Assembly (NCBI RefSeq): GCF_045679555.1
Contig: NC_092110.1
Location: forward strand, 1,529,501-1,593,500
Length of the DNA stretch: 64,000 nucleotides
Direction of reading: 5' to 3'
DNA from: Salvelinus alpinus
Taxonomy: Eukaryota; Chordata; Actinopteri; Salmoniformes; Salmonidae
Shown here piece by piece: positions 25,995 to 36,930 of this stretch. A program made the position numbers and the translations under genes. A model generated the notes under the pieces. The model saw nothing but the letters and a program-made list of their open reading frames with translations. It made no database searches and was not told the DNA's origin. Numbering within the stretch: the first letter of the stretch is position 1; every line of letters begins with the position of its first letter.

Positions 25995-26770
25995 TGTTGT
26001 GGAGGCTTCTGTCACCCATGACGGAACATCTCCTCCTACATCAGGGAAAACACTCCTCGGTATCAGACTGATGCAGCTATGGCAACACTGGCCTAAGTAT
26101 GCAGGGGAAACTTGCTGCTCCAGACTGTGACACCTCTGTCTCCCATTCCATGTACTGTACCAGAATGCTGCCATTGGCGAGGATGTTCTCACCTCTACTG
26201 TTAAGCCGAGGCTGCAAGTTCTACCAACAAAATATAATCTAGCACTCTTGTACCCTGCAAACCATGACCCATTTTGTATTCTTCATGAGTCAAATGTAAT
26301 GGATTCTGTTTCCCTTGTTGTGAATGGTTGCTGTTCATACAAGGTTTTGTACATTGTTAGACATGACTGCCTTGTCGACCTGATAGACAGCGAGGTAGTC
26401 TCACCAACAGCACACATTTATAAACATTCTTGTGGTTAAGAGGATGATTTAATGTTGCTGATGATGCGTTTTCCTGTGTGCCAAATATGCCAGATGTTGT
26501 TGGGGGGAGGCCAGAAGGAGGTGCTCATTTGACGGCTGCATGGAGCAGGTCTTTGCCGACACGTTTCTTAAATACCAGCCCCTCGTGGCACGCTTGGACA
26601 GCCTCGGGTGTAGGTGCAAGCTGGTTGCACCGATATTTGGACGCGTACATTGGCTTACAGTGCGTGGCCTCCAGATTGCGGGCCTGCCAAAAACTAGGGC
26701 TGCTCTGTTTCAGCTTTTGTGGGCACCCTAGCTGTTTGGAGAAGGAGGTGCTTTGACTGCAATGCATACA
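25995..26770 (+). pseudogene. R2-like LINE: C-terminal restriction-like endonuclease
   Basis: The block reads SVTHDGTSPPTSGKTLLGIR (about 26010), LWQHWPKYAGETCC, YNLALLYPANHDPFCILHES (about 26232-26295), VLYIVRHDCLVDLIDSEVVS (about 26346-26400), then VPNMPDVV (about 26478) and, in other frames, MEQVFADTFLKYQPLVARLD (26540-26600), RGLQIAGLPKTRA (about 26665). A PD motif followed by a region ending KYQPL is how the PD-(D/E)xK-like endonuclease of R2-group LINEs looks; the residues between are frame-shifted and the acidic pair cannot be read intact. A 3' tail may extend to about 27060. Confidence 0.65.
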
Positions 26771-27250
26771 TGGACGTTTGGAATGTTTTTTTTGTGTCCT
26801 TTTTTTATGTCAATTTGAGAAGTGGATTCAAATGAAGTATTTAAAATGTGTGCGCTCAACATAAGACTGGCTTCATGCTCGTGTCTCTTCCACATGTCAC
26901 TCAATGCCAGCCTGCTTGTGCTCATTTGAAGTATGACAGTGGTGACTATTGCTTGAAACACTGGAGTTGTTAAAGAAATCTATGTATTTATATGCAGTAG
27001 CTGCTACATTCAGTGACCGGGTATTGAAGACTGTCCTCTTCAAGCTACAGTAGTTGAATACTTGAATATTAGTTAATATTTAGAAACGCCACTTTGCATC
27101 TTGTTTACATCTCTCCCCACCTAGTCTTTTTCAAAGCTACTTTACATGAAAGTACCCTTTTGTGTTTGAAACTTTTGTAAACGCTGTTTGTTTATTAGTT
27201 GAAGGTTTGAAAGTGCGAAGGGTTTGGAAATGGTTTATATACAGTAAATA
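26771..27250. other. Probable 3' untranslated end of the R2-like LINE, then unassigned
   Basis: No gene. The boundary of the LINE is not visible. Confidence 0.35.
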
Positions 27251-28035
27251 CTGAACAAAAATATAAATTCAACATGCAACAATTTCAAATATTTGATTGA
27301 GTTACAGTTCATATGAGAAAATCTGTCAAATTTGAAAAATTCATTAGGTCCTAATCTATGGATTTCACATGACTGGGAAAACAGATATGCATCTGTTGGT
27401 CACAGATGCATAAAAAAAAAAATGGGCCTCAGAATCTCAACACGGTATTCCTGTGCGTTCAAATTTCCATTGATAAAATGCAATTGCTTTCGTTGTTCGT
27501 AGCTTTTGCCTGCCCATACCATAACCCCACCGTCACCATGGGGCACTGTGTTCACAATGTTGATATCCGCAAACCGCTCGCCCACACGATGCAATACACG
27601 TGGTCTGCGGTTGTGAGGCCGTTAGGACGAACTGCCAAATTTTCCAAAATGACGTTGGAAGGCGGCTTATGGTAGAGAAATTAACATTCAGTTCTTTGGC
27701 AACCGCTTTGGTGAACATTCCTGCAGTCAGCATGCCAATTGCACGCTCCCTCAACTTGAGACCTCTGTTGCGTTGTGACAAAACAAATTTTAGAGAGGCC
27801 TTTTATCGTCCCAAGCACAAGGGGCACCTGTGTAATGATCATGCTGTTTAATCAGCTTCTTGATATGCCACATCTGTCAGGTGGCTGGATTATCTTGGCA
27901 AAGGATAAACGCTCACTAACAGGGATGTAAACAAATTTGCTTTTCATGTGTTAGGAACATTTCTGGGTTCTTTTAATTTCAGCTCATGAAACATGGGACC
28001 AACACTTTACATGTTGCGTTTATACTTTTGTTCAG
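27251..28035 (-). mobile_element. Tc1-like family C copy 2, 785 bp
   Basis: Left end CTGAACAAAAATATAAATTC after TA 27249-27250; right end TTTATACTTTTGTTCAG. The minus strand keeps pieces of transposase: an N-terminal HTH (LKLRERAIGMLTAGMFTKAV at 27781-27650) and part of the catalytic domain ([11 protein letters not shown] near 27530). Internal deletions and frameshifts. It lies about 90 bp upstream of the adck1 exon. Confidence 0.8.
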
Positions 28036-28123
28036 TGTGTACTTCATCAACTGTATTTCTTTATTATTAGTTGAGTATACCAGAGTGTAATATTGTTGGA
28101 CCATATTTTCCTCGCTCCCCCAG

Positions 28124-28269
28124 TGCCTCCAATGGCTGGCCGGCTGCTGAAAGTGTCGTCTTTTGCAACGGCAGTGGTGGCGTCGTCAGGCTTCTACCTC
28201 TACTACAACAACAAACAACTGGACCCCAATGACATCAGCCTGGTCCGCTTCGGGCGGGCCGCAGCTACG
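28124..28269 (+). CDS. adck1: adck1, first coding exon (aarF domain-containing kinase 1)
   Basis: ATG at 28132-28134 opens 46 codons up to 28269 (MAGRLLKVSSFATAVVASSG..., then LDPNDISLVRFGRAAAT). This resembles the start of vertebrate ADCK1, a mitochondrial member of the ABC1/UbiB atypical kinase family: a basic, hydrophobic N-terminus usable for mitochondrial targeting or membrane insertion, then the conserved LDPND and GRA motifs. The exon ends on a full codon before GTCAGT (donor, 28270). A pyrimidine-rich tract ending CAG at 28121-28123 looks like an acceptor, so an untranslated exon probably lies upstream. The kinase-like domain is not in this exon. Confidence 0.9.
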
Positions 28270-28706
28270 GTCAGTACACAACCACACAGACCCTACTGTA
28301 GGGCCACAGCACATAACCATGAGTACACAAACACATCAGTCTGGTCAGTATAGTATACCAACCACACAAACTAGGGTTGTAAAAACTAGGCCTATAGGTT
28401 ATGCCTACGTGGCAGTGTATGCCTCTTGAGTGAATCTTATCTGAAAAAACATTTAAGGGCTATTCAGTTAAAACAACTAGAACCTATGCGCACGTTGCAA
28501 TTAAATTCCAATCTTAATTGCCGCATTTCAAACGATCCTTTTGTGAAGCGCAGCCGGGAACTAGTTCTGTACGATGGTGAGTGGTGGGGTCGATAAGCCA
28601 ATGGAATTCTCCATTGTTTAAATCTCCAGTTTGGGAACATTTTGTCTTCCAAGTATATTACAATGAGGATGGACAGAAAGAATGTCTCCACTGCTCAAAT
28701 AGAATA

Positions 28707-30012
28707 CAGTGCATTCGGAAAGTATTCAGACCGCTTGACTTTTTCCCCACATTTTTTTAAGTTGCAGCCATTTTCTGAAATTGATTAAATACACAATTTT
28801 CCTCATCAATCTACACACAATACCCCATAATGACAAAGCGATAACAGGTTTTTACTAAATGTTTGCAAATGTATAACAAAAATTAAAACAGGGGGCCTCT
28901 CGAGTGGCACAGCTAGAGATCCTGGTTCGAGTTCAGGCTCGGTCACAGTCGGCCGCGACCGGGAGACCCATGGGGCGGCACAAAATCGACCTTCGCCTCT
29001 CCTGAGTCTGTACAGGAGTTGCAGCGATGGGACAAGACCGTAACTACCAATTTGATATCACGAAATTGAAAACAATAAAATAAATACCGAAATACCTTTT
29101 TATTTACATACGTTTTCAGACCGTTTGATGAGACTCAAAATTGAGCTCAGGTGCATCCTATTTCCATTGATTGTCCTTAAGATGTTTCTACGATTTGATT
29201 GGAGTCCATCTGTGGTAAATTCAATTGATTGGACATAATTTGGAAAGGCACACACCTGTCAATATAAGGTCCCACAGTTGACAGTGCATGTCAGAGCCAA
29301 AACCAAGCCATGAGGTCGAAGGAATTGTCCGTAGAGGTCTGTGACAGGATTGTGTCGAGGCACAGATCTGGAGAAGGGTACCTAAATTTCTTCAGCATTG
29401 AAGGTCCCCAAGAACACAGTGGCCTCCATCATTCTTAAATGGAAGAAGTTTAGAACCACCAAGACTTTTTCCAGAGCTGGCCGTCCTGCTAAACTGAGCA
29501 ATCGGGGGAGAAGGGCCTTGGTCAGGGAGGTGACCAAGAACCCGATGGTCACTCTGACAGAGCTCCAGAGTTCCTCTGTGGAGATGGGAGAAACTTCCAG
29601 AAGGACAACCATCTCTGCGGTACACCAACAATCAGGCCATTATGGTAGAGAGGCCAGACTGAAGCAACTCCTCAGTAAAAAGAACATGACAGCCCGCTTG
29701 GAGTTTGCCAATAGGCACCTAAAGACTCTCAGACCATGAGAAACAAGATTCGTTGGTCTAATGAAACTAAGATTGAACTCTTTGGCCTGAATGCGAAGTG
29801 TCACATCTGGAGGAAACCTTGCACCATCCCTAAGGTGATGCGTGGTGTCAGCATCAAGCTGTGGGACTAGTAAGGATCGAGGGAAAGTTGAACGGGGCAA
29901 AGTACAGAGAGATCCTGATAACCTGCTCCAGAGCGCTCAGGACTGAAGGTTCACCTTCCAACAGGACAACGACCCTAAGCACACAGCCAAGACAACACTG
30001 GAGTGGCTTCGA
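28707..30012 (+). mobile_element. Tc1-like family A copy 2, carrying a nested SINE
   Basis: Left end CAGTGCATTCGGAAAGTATT after TA 28705-28706. The TIR is interrupted at about 28890 by a SINE and resumes near 29095. A decayed transposase begins at ATG 29310 (MRSKELSV-like) and runs to about 30012, with readable words VPKNTVASIILKWKKF (29398-29450), KNPMVTLTELQ and the catalytic-domain region (LRPxxxKLWD near 29860). The right end is missing and is replaced by a family B end. Confidence 0.8.
28890..29085 (+). mobile_element. SlmI-like tRNA-derived SINE inserted in the Tc1 element
   Basis: Begins GGGGGCCTCTCGAGTGGCAC, with a tRNA-like head (B-box-like GGTTCGAGTTC near 28923), body words GCCGCGACCGGGAGACC and GGACAAGACCGTAACTACCA, and an A-rich tail near 29065-29085. 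These are the signatures of the salmonid SlmI SINE as I remember it. It would have been copied by a LINE machinery. Sequence identity to the family cannot be measured here. Confidence 0.75.
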
Positions 30013-30287
30013 CCTCATGAAGCTGGTTGAGAGAATGCCAAGAGTGTGCAAAGCTGTCATCAAGGCAAAGGGTGGCTATTTGAAGAATCTAAAATCTACT
30101 TTGAAGAATCTCTAATATATATATTTTTTGATTTAACACCTCATTTATTTTTGGGTTACTATATGATTCCATGTGTTATTATATAGTTTTGATGTCTTCA
30201 CTATTATTCTACAATGTAGAAAATATTAAAAAATATATAGTAAAACCCCTGAATGAGTAGGTGTTCTTAAACTTTTGACCAGTAGTG
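30013..30287 (+). mobile_element. Tc1-like family B fragment fused to family A
   Basis: From about 30013 the sequence switches to family B: transposase C-terminus LMKLVERMPRVCKAVIKAKG (30015-30075), then a TIR ending TTTTGACCAGTAGTG before TA 30288-30289. The rest of family B is absent, so the composite has a left end of one family and a right end of another. Confidence 0.75.
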
Positions 30288-30810
30288 TAGGGAAAAATAC
30301 ACGTTTTAAAATGTACACCAATCGATTGTTTGAAAGAACCGACGACCTAGAGTCGACCAAGATAAAATAAAAATGTGTCCTGGACAGCCCTACCCAACTG
30401 CTATTGCATTGGTGTCTATGGGAGACCCATTCCACTAAGTAGACAGGAACTGACAATTTTTTTCAATGGTAAACGACTTGAGTGAACTGTATTCATTTAT
30501 CCACCATCTTTGCTATTGCTCAGGTCAGTCGCGACTTGCCAACTTTGCAGGTGTTTCTGATTAATAAACAATGCCATGCTGGTGGGTGGTACTATTTTAA
30601 ATAAAACCCAGCTCAACAAAACAGCAAAAAAAAATACACACGTCATTTTATAGGGAAAGATACGTCGTAGGCAAGAATTTGCATGAAGCCTGCAGTTTGG
30701 TTCAACTAAACTTTGATTAAAACGACTTCGGGCTGAATCCACTGTTAGTACACAACCATGCAAGCACATGAATGTACAAATAAGTATTTTTGACTGTGTT
30801 TTCCTTGTAG

Positions 30811-30894
30811 ACTGCCGTGATCAGCTATGACTACATGACATCTCTGAAACATGTGGAGTATGGATCAGAGGAATACTGGGCACTCAAATCCCAG
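30811..30894 (+). CDS. adck1: adck1, second coding exon
   Basis: 84 bp, 28 codons, phase 0 at both ends: TAVISYDYMTSLKHVEYGSE and then EYWALKSQ. The acceptor is CCTTGTAG before 30811 and the donor is CAG|GTAAGG at 30895. It directly continues the GRAAAT end of the previous exon and matches the second part of vertebrate ADCK1 (TAVISYDY... YGSEEY). The following ADCK1 block (the ARR...CxxNxGTFIKxGQ region that opens the ABC1 domain) was not found downstream in this window. Confidence 0.92.
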
Positions 30895-33087
30895 GTAAGG
30901 CTAGGGCTTGGCTATATGGCCAAAATATCATTTGTGTGAATTTTTCATTTTTTTGATGGTATTATGGTTTTTAAATTGTTTTAATTTCTAAATATGCTTT
31001 AAGGCTAGTGCATGACCCTAGGGTTGAAACACATACGTTATAAGTGAATTCAATGTGGTTTTCTCCATTCTGATTTGTTTTATACTGTTCAGTCCAACTT
31101 CAAACATCATTTTGAGCATTTTTGTAAATTCTGCATTTCCTGTACTTTTGTTTCCTCTTTCACACTGTGCCATGCAGAGCTGCATGGTATGGGCAAAACA
31201 CCTAGGCCTAGTAAATTGGTGAATTGTTGGAGTCATGGAAATAGAATGATTATTTAAATTTGACATAGTAAAACAAATAAAAATGTGTAAAAAAAATTAT
31301 AAATGATATTACATGCTGAAACCCTCATATTAAACACCAATGTTATTCACTAAATTGATGGTTCATGTATGATGTTTTATAGCTTTGTCATTAAATCTTG
31401 TGATTTTATTTTTTAAATATTTTTTTATCATCTTAAATTGTCCTATTTTACATGTGATAAAGTCACACAGAGGGCCAAAGATCATTACAGACAACTGTGA
31501 TAATCTGAAGTACCCAAAAGGACCACTAGATGTTTTGTGATGGATTACATACAATCCTTGAAAAATACCTACGTTCTGGTAGGTAATTGGTCAACTTCGT
31601 GTGTTTGCAACCCTAGTTGGAATATAGTGTGCTGCACCTTGAATACATTGAGTACGTTTACATGCACACTAATAAGTCGATATTAAACTGTAAACACCCA
31701 ACTCTGCTTATCTTAATCGGTGTGAGGTCAAAATCGAAGTAAGCATATGCCGCAATTTTTTTTTTGCTTTTTAATCGATGTTTTGAATTATTAGGACATG
31801 TAAACAGCTTAATCAGTGTTCCTATTGTGTATTTGATCTGCGCATGTGCCAGCACTGCACCGGTAGCGCAAGCCTCTTACAGTATTTGCGAGTGAAGTGA
31901 GTTCGAAAAACAAAGTATGCAATTTAGAAAGAGTTTTCACATACAAACTTTATACTGTGTGTCCGAACACCGAATCAATAGGCTTCCCAAAAATCAACAT
32001 GGTAACGGTGGTAGAACGTTTGTTTTGATTGCCGATTTTCTGCATTTCAAGTAAAGATTCACCCATTTTGAATGTTATATTGTTTTTATGCATCTCTGTG
32101 CGACGTTAAATCCCTGGGTCATTTCATGTGTATCTGAGCTATTGCCGTTCAAGCAGTCAGAAATTTGGCCGTTATGACGTAGCATTGCGATAAACGCTCT
32201 CACTACATGATCACGAAAACGTCTGTCATACATGTCAGATGGCCAATGTCATAACGCGGGAGGTTGTCTTCTCTTGAATTAGCCATTGATTTATATTTGA
32301 GCAATATTTCTAACTAGAGAAATGTAATTTAAGAGGGTCTAACACCTTTCTGCCTCTTCAGTCCAGGGTGCATTGCATGGTGCCGTTACGAATGTGTCGT
32401 GGTAATTATTCTAGTCAAAGGGGAGATTTTTTGATTTCTTCAAAACAATTGAACTTTATTAATTACTGCAGTAATGGAGCGTTAACAGTCACCCAATGGT
32501 GTAGAGTTAAAGCCCAATTAAACAGGATTCGGTTACAACTCTTTTTTTTTTAGTCTTCCTGAGTCCTTGTGACAAAGAAGAGATTCGTGAAATTATACAA
32601 AGGTGTACATTGTGCTCTCATGCGACAGACATCAAGATTTACATTGCGCCACATATCTGTCGTTAGTTCATGTACTGCTTGTTTATACAGAAATACTAAC
32701 GCAGCATAGGATACTAAGCCCTTCCCTCAGAATGATGGAGTCCAGTTTATCTGCCATATGGGATAAATAAACCGGAGATTGGGTCACCCTGGCACTGACA
32801 GACAGGCACACAGACACTAATCATGGAATGTTGTCTTATCACCAAGCCATTGTAAATTGACAGTCAGCGTTAAATCTCAAACACATGAGTTCTAAGAACC
32901 CTATTCTGTTGCCTCTAAGAAAAACAGTGTGAATGTACTAATATATCAATACATTATAATATAAAAGTAATGTTGTAATTCTACGACAAATGTCAGACTA
33001 CTCTGAGGCACATCTCTCTGCAGGTTGAACGTTGTGAGAATGTACATTGGTAAATTGGTAGTGCATGGTGTTTGTTCTATACAAGAT
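30895..33087. other. adck1 downstream intron, first part, unassigned
   Basis: AT-rich. A repeat-like patch begins near 31650 (ACGTTTACATGCACACTAAT) with partly inverted words to about 31810; the termini are not clear. No exon found. Confidence 0.4.
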
Positions 33088-33205
33088 AAAGGGAAATAGG
33101 GATACCTAGTCAGTTGTCTAACTGAATGTATTCAACTGAAATGTGTCTAACGCATTTAACCCAACCCCTCAATCAGAGAGGTGCGGGGGGCTGCCTTAAT
33201 CGACA
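33088..33205 (+). repeat. SINE-like dispersed repeat, copy 1
   Basis: Contains CTGAATGTATTCAACTGAAA and GCATTTAACCCAACCCCTCA, then GTGCGGGGGGCTGCCTTAAT. An inverted second copy is at 59219-59331. Confidence 0.6.
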
Positions 33206-33310
33206 GATTTTCACAACGATTTTCACGTTGCTAACAAACTTATTATTAAAAAAAACTAAATGAAACATTTCTTCACAAAAAAACTTTGTACACATATTAG
33301 TGTTGTGTAA

Positions 33311-34199
33311 CAGTGCATTCGGAAAGTATTCAGACCCCTTGACTTTCTCCACATTTTGTTACGTTACAGCCTTATTCTGTATTAAATAAAACTATTTCCT
33401 CATCTACACACAATACCACATAATGACAAAGCAAAAACAGGTTTTTTGAAATGTTTGCAAATGTATTAAAAATAAAACTGAAATGCCTTAAGTATTCAGA
33501 CCCTTTGCTATGAGACTCGAACTTGAGCTCACGTGCATCCTGATTCCATTGATCATCCTTGAGATGTTTCTACAACTTGATTTGGAGTCCTTCTGTGGTA
33601 AATAAAATTGATTTGAACATGATCTGGAAATGCACACACCTCTCTATATAAGGTCCCACAGCACAGATGGTGCATGTCAGAGCCAAAGCCAAGCCATGAG
33701 GTCGAAGGAATTGTCCGTAGACCTCCAAGACAGGATTGTGTCGATGCACAGATCTGGGGAAGGGTACCACAAAATGTATGCAGCATTGAAGGTCCTCAAG
33801 AACACAATGGCCTCCATCATTATTAAATGGAAGTTTGGAACCACCAAGTCTCCTCCTAGAGCTGGCTGCCTGGCCAAACTGCGCAACCGGCGGAGAAGGG
33901 CCTCGGTCAGGGAGGTGACCTTCCAGAAGGACAACCATCTCTGCAGCACTCCACCAATCAGGCCTTTATGGTGGAGTGGCCAGCCAGAAGCCACTCCTCC
34001 AGTAAAAGGCACATGACAGCCCACTTGGAGTTTGCCAATAGGCACCTAAAGGACTCTCAGGCCATTACAAACAAAACTCTCCGGTCTGATGAAACCAAGA
34101 TTGAATTCTATGGCCTGAATGCCAAATCCATTTTAGAATAATGCTGTAATGTAACAATGTGGAAAAGGTGAAGCGGTCAATACTTTCCGAGTACACTGT
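33311..34199 (+). mobile_element. Tc1-like family A copy 3, internally deleted
   Basis: Left end CAGTGCATTCGGAAAGTATT at 33311; right end TACTTTCCGAGTACACTG before TA at 34200. Transposase starts at ATG 33696 (MRSKELSVDLQDRIVSMHRS) and decays after about 34125, with several deletions. Only 889 bp against about 1.6 kb for an intact Tc1. Confidence 0.8.
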
Positions 34200-34351
34200 A
34201 GCTAGCTAACATATTCATGCTTTGCCTATTCCTCTCTTTATAAGAGACCATTACACAAACAACATGCATATACCAGCACTGGTACCGTGCTGTATTAGAT
34301 ACCTATGTTTGCTCTGACTCTTAAGTACATTTAGCAAGCTAGCTAAATTCA
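34200..34351. other. Spacer
   Basis: Nothing recognised. Confidence 0.4.
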
Positions 34352-34999
34352 AATCAAATAAATGTTTATTTGTAACATGCGCCGAAATACAACAGGTCTG
34401 AACACCTTACTGTGAAATTCTTACTTACAAGCCCTTAACCAACAATGCAGTTCAAGAAATGGAGTTAAGAAAATATTTACTAAATAAACTAAAGTAAACA
34501 AATGTAAGAAAAAATGTAAAGTAACAATTAAATAACGAGGCTATATACAGGGGGTACTGGTACCCAGTCGATGTACAGGCAAGTTGAGGTAATTTGTACA
34601 GCAGGTAGGGGTAAAGTGACTATGCATACATAATAAACAGAGTAGCAGCAGTGTAAAAACAAATGGGGGGTCGTCAATGTAAATAGTCTGGTTGTCCATT
34701 TTGTTTAATTGTTCAGAACTCTTTCATGGGGGTAGAAGCTGTTAAGGAGCCTTTTGGTCCTAGAATTGGGGCTTCAGTACCAGTTGCCGTGTGGTAGCAG
34801 AGAGAACAGTCTATGACTTGGGTGACTGGAGTCTCTGACAAATTTTATGGCCTCCCTCTGACACAGCCTAGTATATAGGTCCTGGATGGCAAGAAGCTTG
34901 GCCCCGGTGATGTACTTGGCTGTAATCACTACCCTCTGTAGCGCCTTGCGGTCGGAGGCCGAGCAGTTGCCATACCAGGCGGTGATTCAATGGTCAGGA

Positions 35000-36550
35000 T
35001 GCTCTTGATGGTGCAGCTGTAGAACATTTTTAGGTTCTGGGGACCCATGCCAAATCTTTTCAGTCTCCTGAGAGGGAAAAGGTGTTGTCGTGCCTTCTTC
35101 ATGACTGTCTTAGTTTGTTAGGACCGTGATAGTACGTTGGTGATGTGGACACCAAGGAATTTGAAACTCTCGACTCGCTCCACTACAGCCCCGTCAATGT
35201 TAATGGGGGCCTGCCTTTTAATGTTTGGCCTTCCTTTTCCTGTAGTCTACGATCAGCTCCTTTGTCTTGCTCCCATTGAGGGAGAGGTTGTCCTGGCACC
35301 ACACTGCCAGGTCTCTGACCTCCTCCCTATAGGCTGTCACATCATTGTCAGTTATCAGGCCTACCACTGTTGTGTCGTCAGCAAACTTAATGTTGGAGTT
35401 CTGTTTGGACACAGTCGTGGGTGAACAGGGAGTACAGGAGGGGACTAAGCACACACCCCTGAGGGGCCCCAGTGTTGAGGATCAGCGTGGCAGATGTTGC
35501 CTACCCTTACCACTTGGGGGTGGCCCGTCAGGAAGTCCAGGATCTAGTTGCAGAGGGAGGTGTTTAGTCCCAGGGTCCTTAGCTTAGTGATGTGCTTTGT
35601 GGGCACTGGTGTTGAATGCTGAGCTGTAGTCAATAAATAGCATTCTCACATAGGTGTTCCTTTTGTCAAGGTGGGAAAGGGCATTGTGGAGTGCAATTGA
35701 GATTCCATCATCTATGGATCTGTTTTGGAGGTATGTAAATTGGAGTGGGTCTAGGGTTTCCTGGATGATGGTGTTGATGTTAGCCATGACCAGCCTTTCA
35801 AAGCACTTCATGGCTACTGATGGGAGTGCTACAGGGCAGTGATCATTTAGGCAGGTTACCTTCGCTTCCTTGGACACAGGTACTATGGTGGTTTGCTTGA
35901 AACATGTTGGTATTACAGACTCAGTCAGGGAGAGGTTGAAAATGTCAGTGAAGACACTTGCCAGTTGGTCCACGCATGCTTTAAGTACACGTCCTGGTAA
36001 TCCGTCTGGCCCCATGGCTTTGTAAATGTTGACCTGTCTAAAGGTTTTGTTTACATCGGCTACCAAGCGCGTGATCACAGTTGTACGGAAAAGCTGGTGC
36101 TCTCATGCATGCTTCAGTGTTGCTTGCCTCGAAGTGAGCATAATAGGCATTTAGCTCATCTGGTAGGCTGACGTCACTGGGCAGCTCGCGGCTGGGTTTC
36201 CCTTTTGTAGTCCGTAATAGGTCGCAAGCACTGCCATATCTGACGAGCGTCAATCTTAGTCCTGTATTGAAGCTTTGTCTGTGATGGTTCGTCTGAGGGC
36301 GTTGCGGGATTTCTTATAAGCGTCCGGATCAGTGTTCCGCTCCTAGAAAGCGGCAGCTCTAGCCTACAGCTCTGTGCGGATGTTGTCTGTAATCCATGGC
36401 TTCTTGTTGGGATATGTACATATGCTCACTGTGGGGACAACGTCGCCGATGCACTTATTGATGAAGCTGGTGACTGATGTGGTGTACTTCTCAATGCCAT
36501 TGGATGAATCCCGGAACATATTCCATTCTATGCTATCAAATCAATCCTCT
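35000..36550 (-). pseudogene. LINE reverse transcriptase (long copy), frameshifted
   Basis: Minus-strand words in order: FYARFEAS-like YYAHFEASNTEACMRA (36253-36060), NIYKAMGPDGLPGRVLKACV (about 36030), [50 protein letters not shown] (about 35620), then FADDTTVVGLITDND (about 35390-35340) and AVWCQDNLSLN, with the tail from 35200 to 34352 untranslated or badly shifted. GAPQGC can be read near 35465. Dead copy. Confidence 0.75.
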
Positions 36551-36554
36551 AGCG

Positions 36555-36895
36555 TAATGTCGTGACATTACATTCATTAATGTGCTGACTGTTACTTATT
36601 GAATCAACTATGTTTAATTGTTACCCTATTTAAGTTTTTGGTTGAATTTTTTAAAATTAATCTTGTAACAATTAACTCATTAGGAATTTGGGGCACCGTG
36701 GAAACAGTTAATTACCATCTCCCGAATTACTCTAAAATATATGATTTCGATAAGTCACTTATTAATCATTACCTCATTTCAATCTTTTTCTGAACATCGC
36801 AGAGTTCTTGAATCTGCACAAACACGAGTCTTACTGATCATTCCGTACCACACATTGATTTGATTATTTATTTACTAACTAAATGATAACACAGG

Positions 36896-36930
<35 letters not shown>

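Larger units (their letters stand above)
19005..26770 (+). mobile_element. R2-like (RLE-bearing) LINE, split by two younger insertions
   Basis: Three collinear + strand blocks belong to one element: RT N-terminal part (19005-19363), RT core and thumb (19873-21183) and a C-terminal restriction-like endonuclease (25995-26770). They are separated by a Tc1 remnant and a 4.8-kb LINE. RT before a C-terminal PD...D endonuclease is the order of the R2/R4/NeSL/Hero group, which has site-preferring relatives. No N-terminal zinc fingers were found. All blocks are broken by stops and frameshifts. Confidence 0.7.
28270..30810 (+). other. adck1: adck1 intron between the two coding exons (2541 bp)
   Basis: GT at 28270 and AG at 30809-30810 after TTTTCCTTGTAG. 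Phase 0. About 60% of it is transposon sequence (28707-30287). Confidence 0.85.

Noticed and set aside
28890..28960. tRNA gene
   Set aside because: The tRNA-like head lacks a full cloverleaf and is followed by a SINE body and tail.
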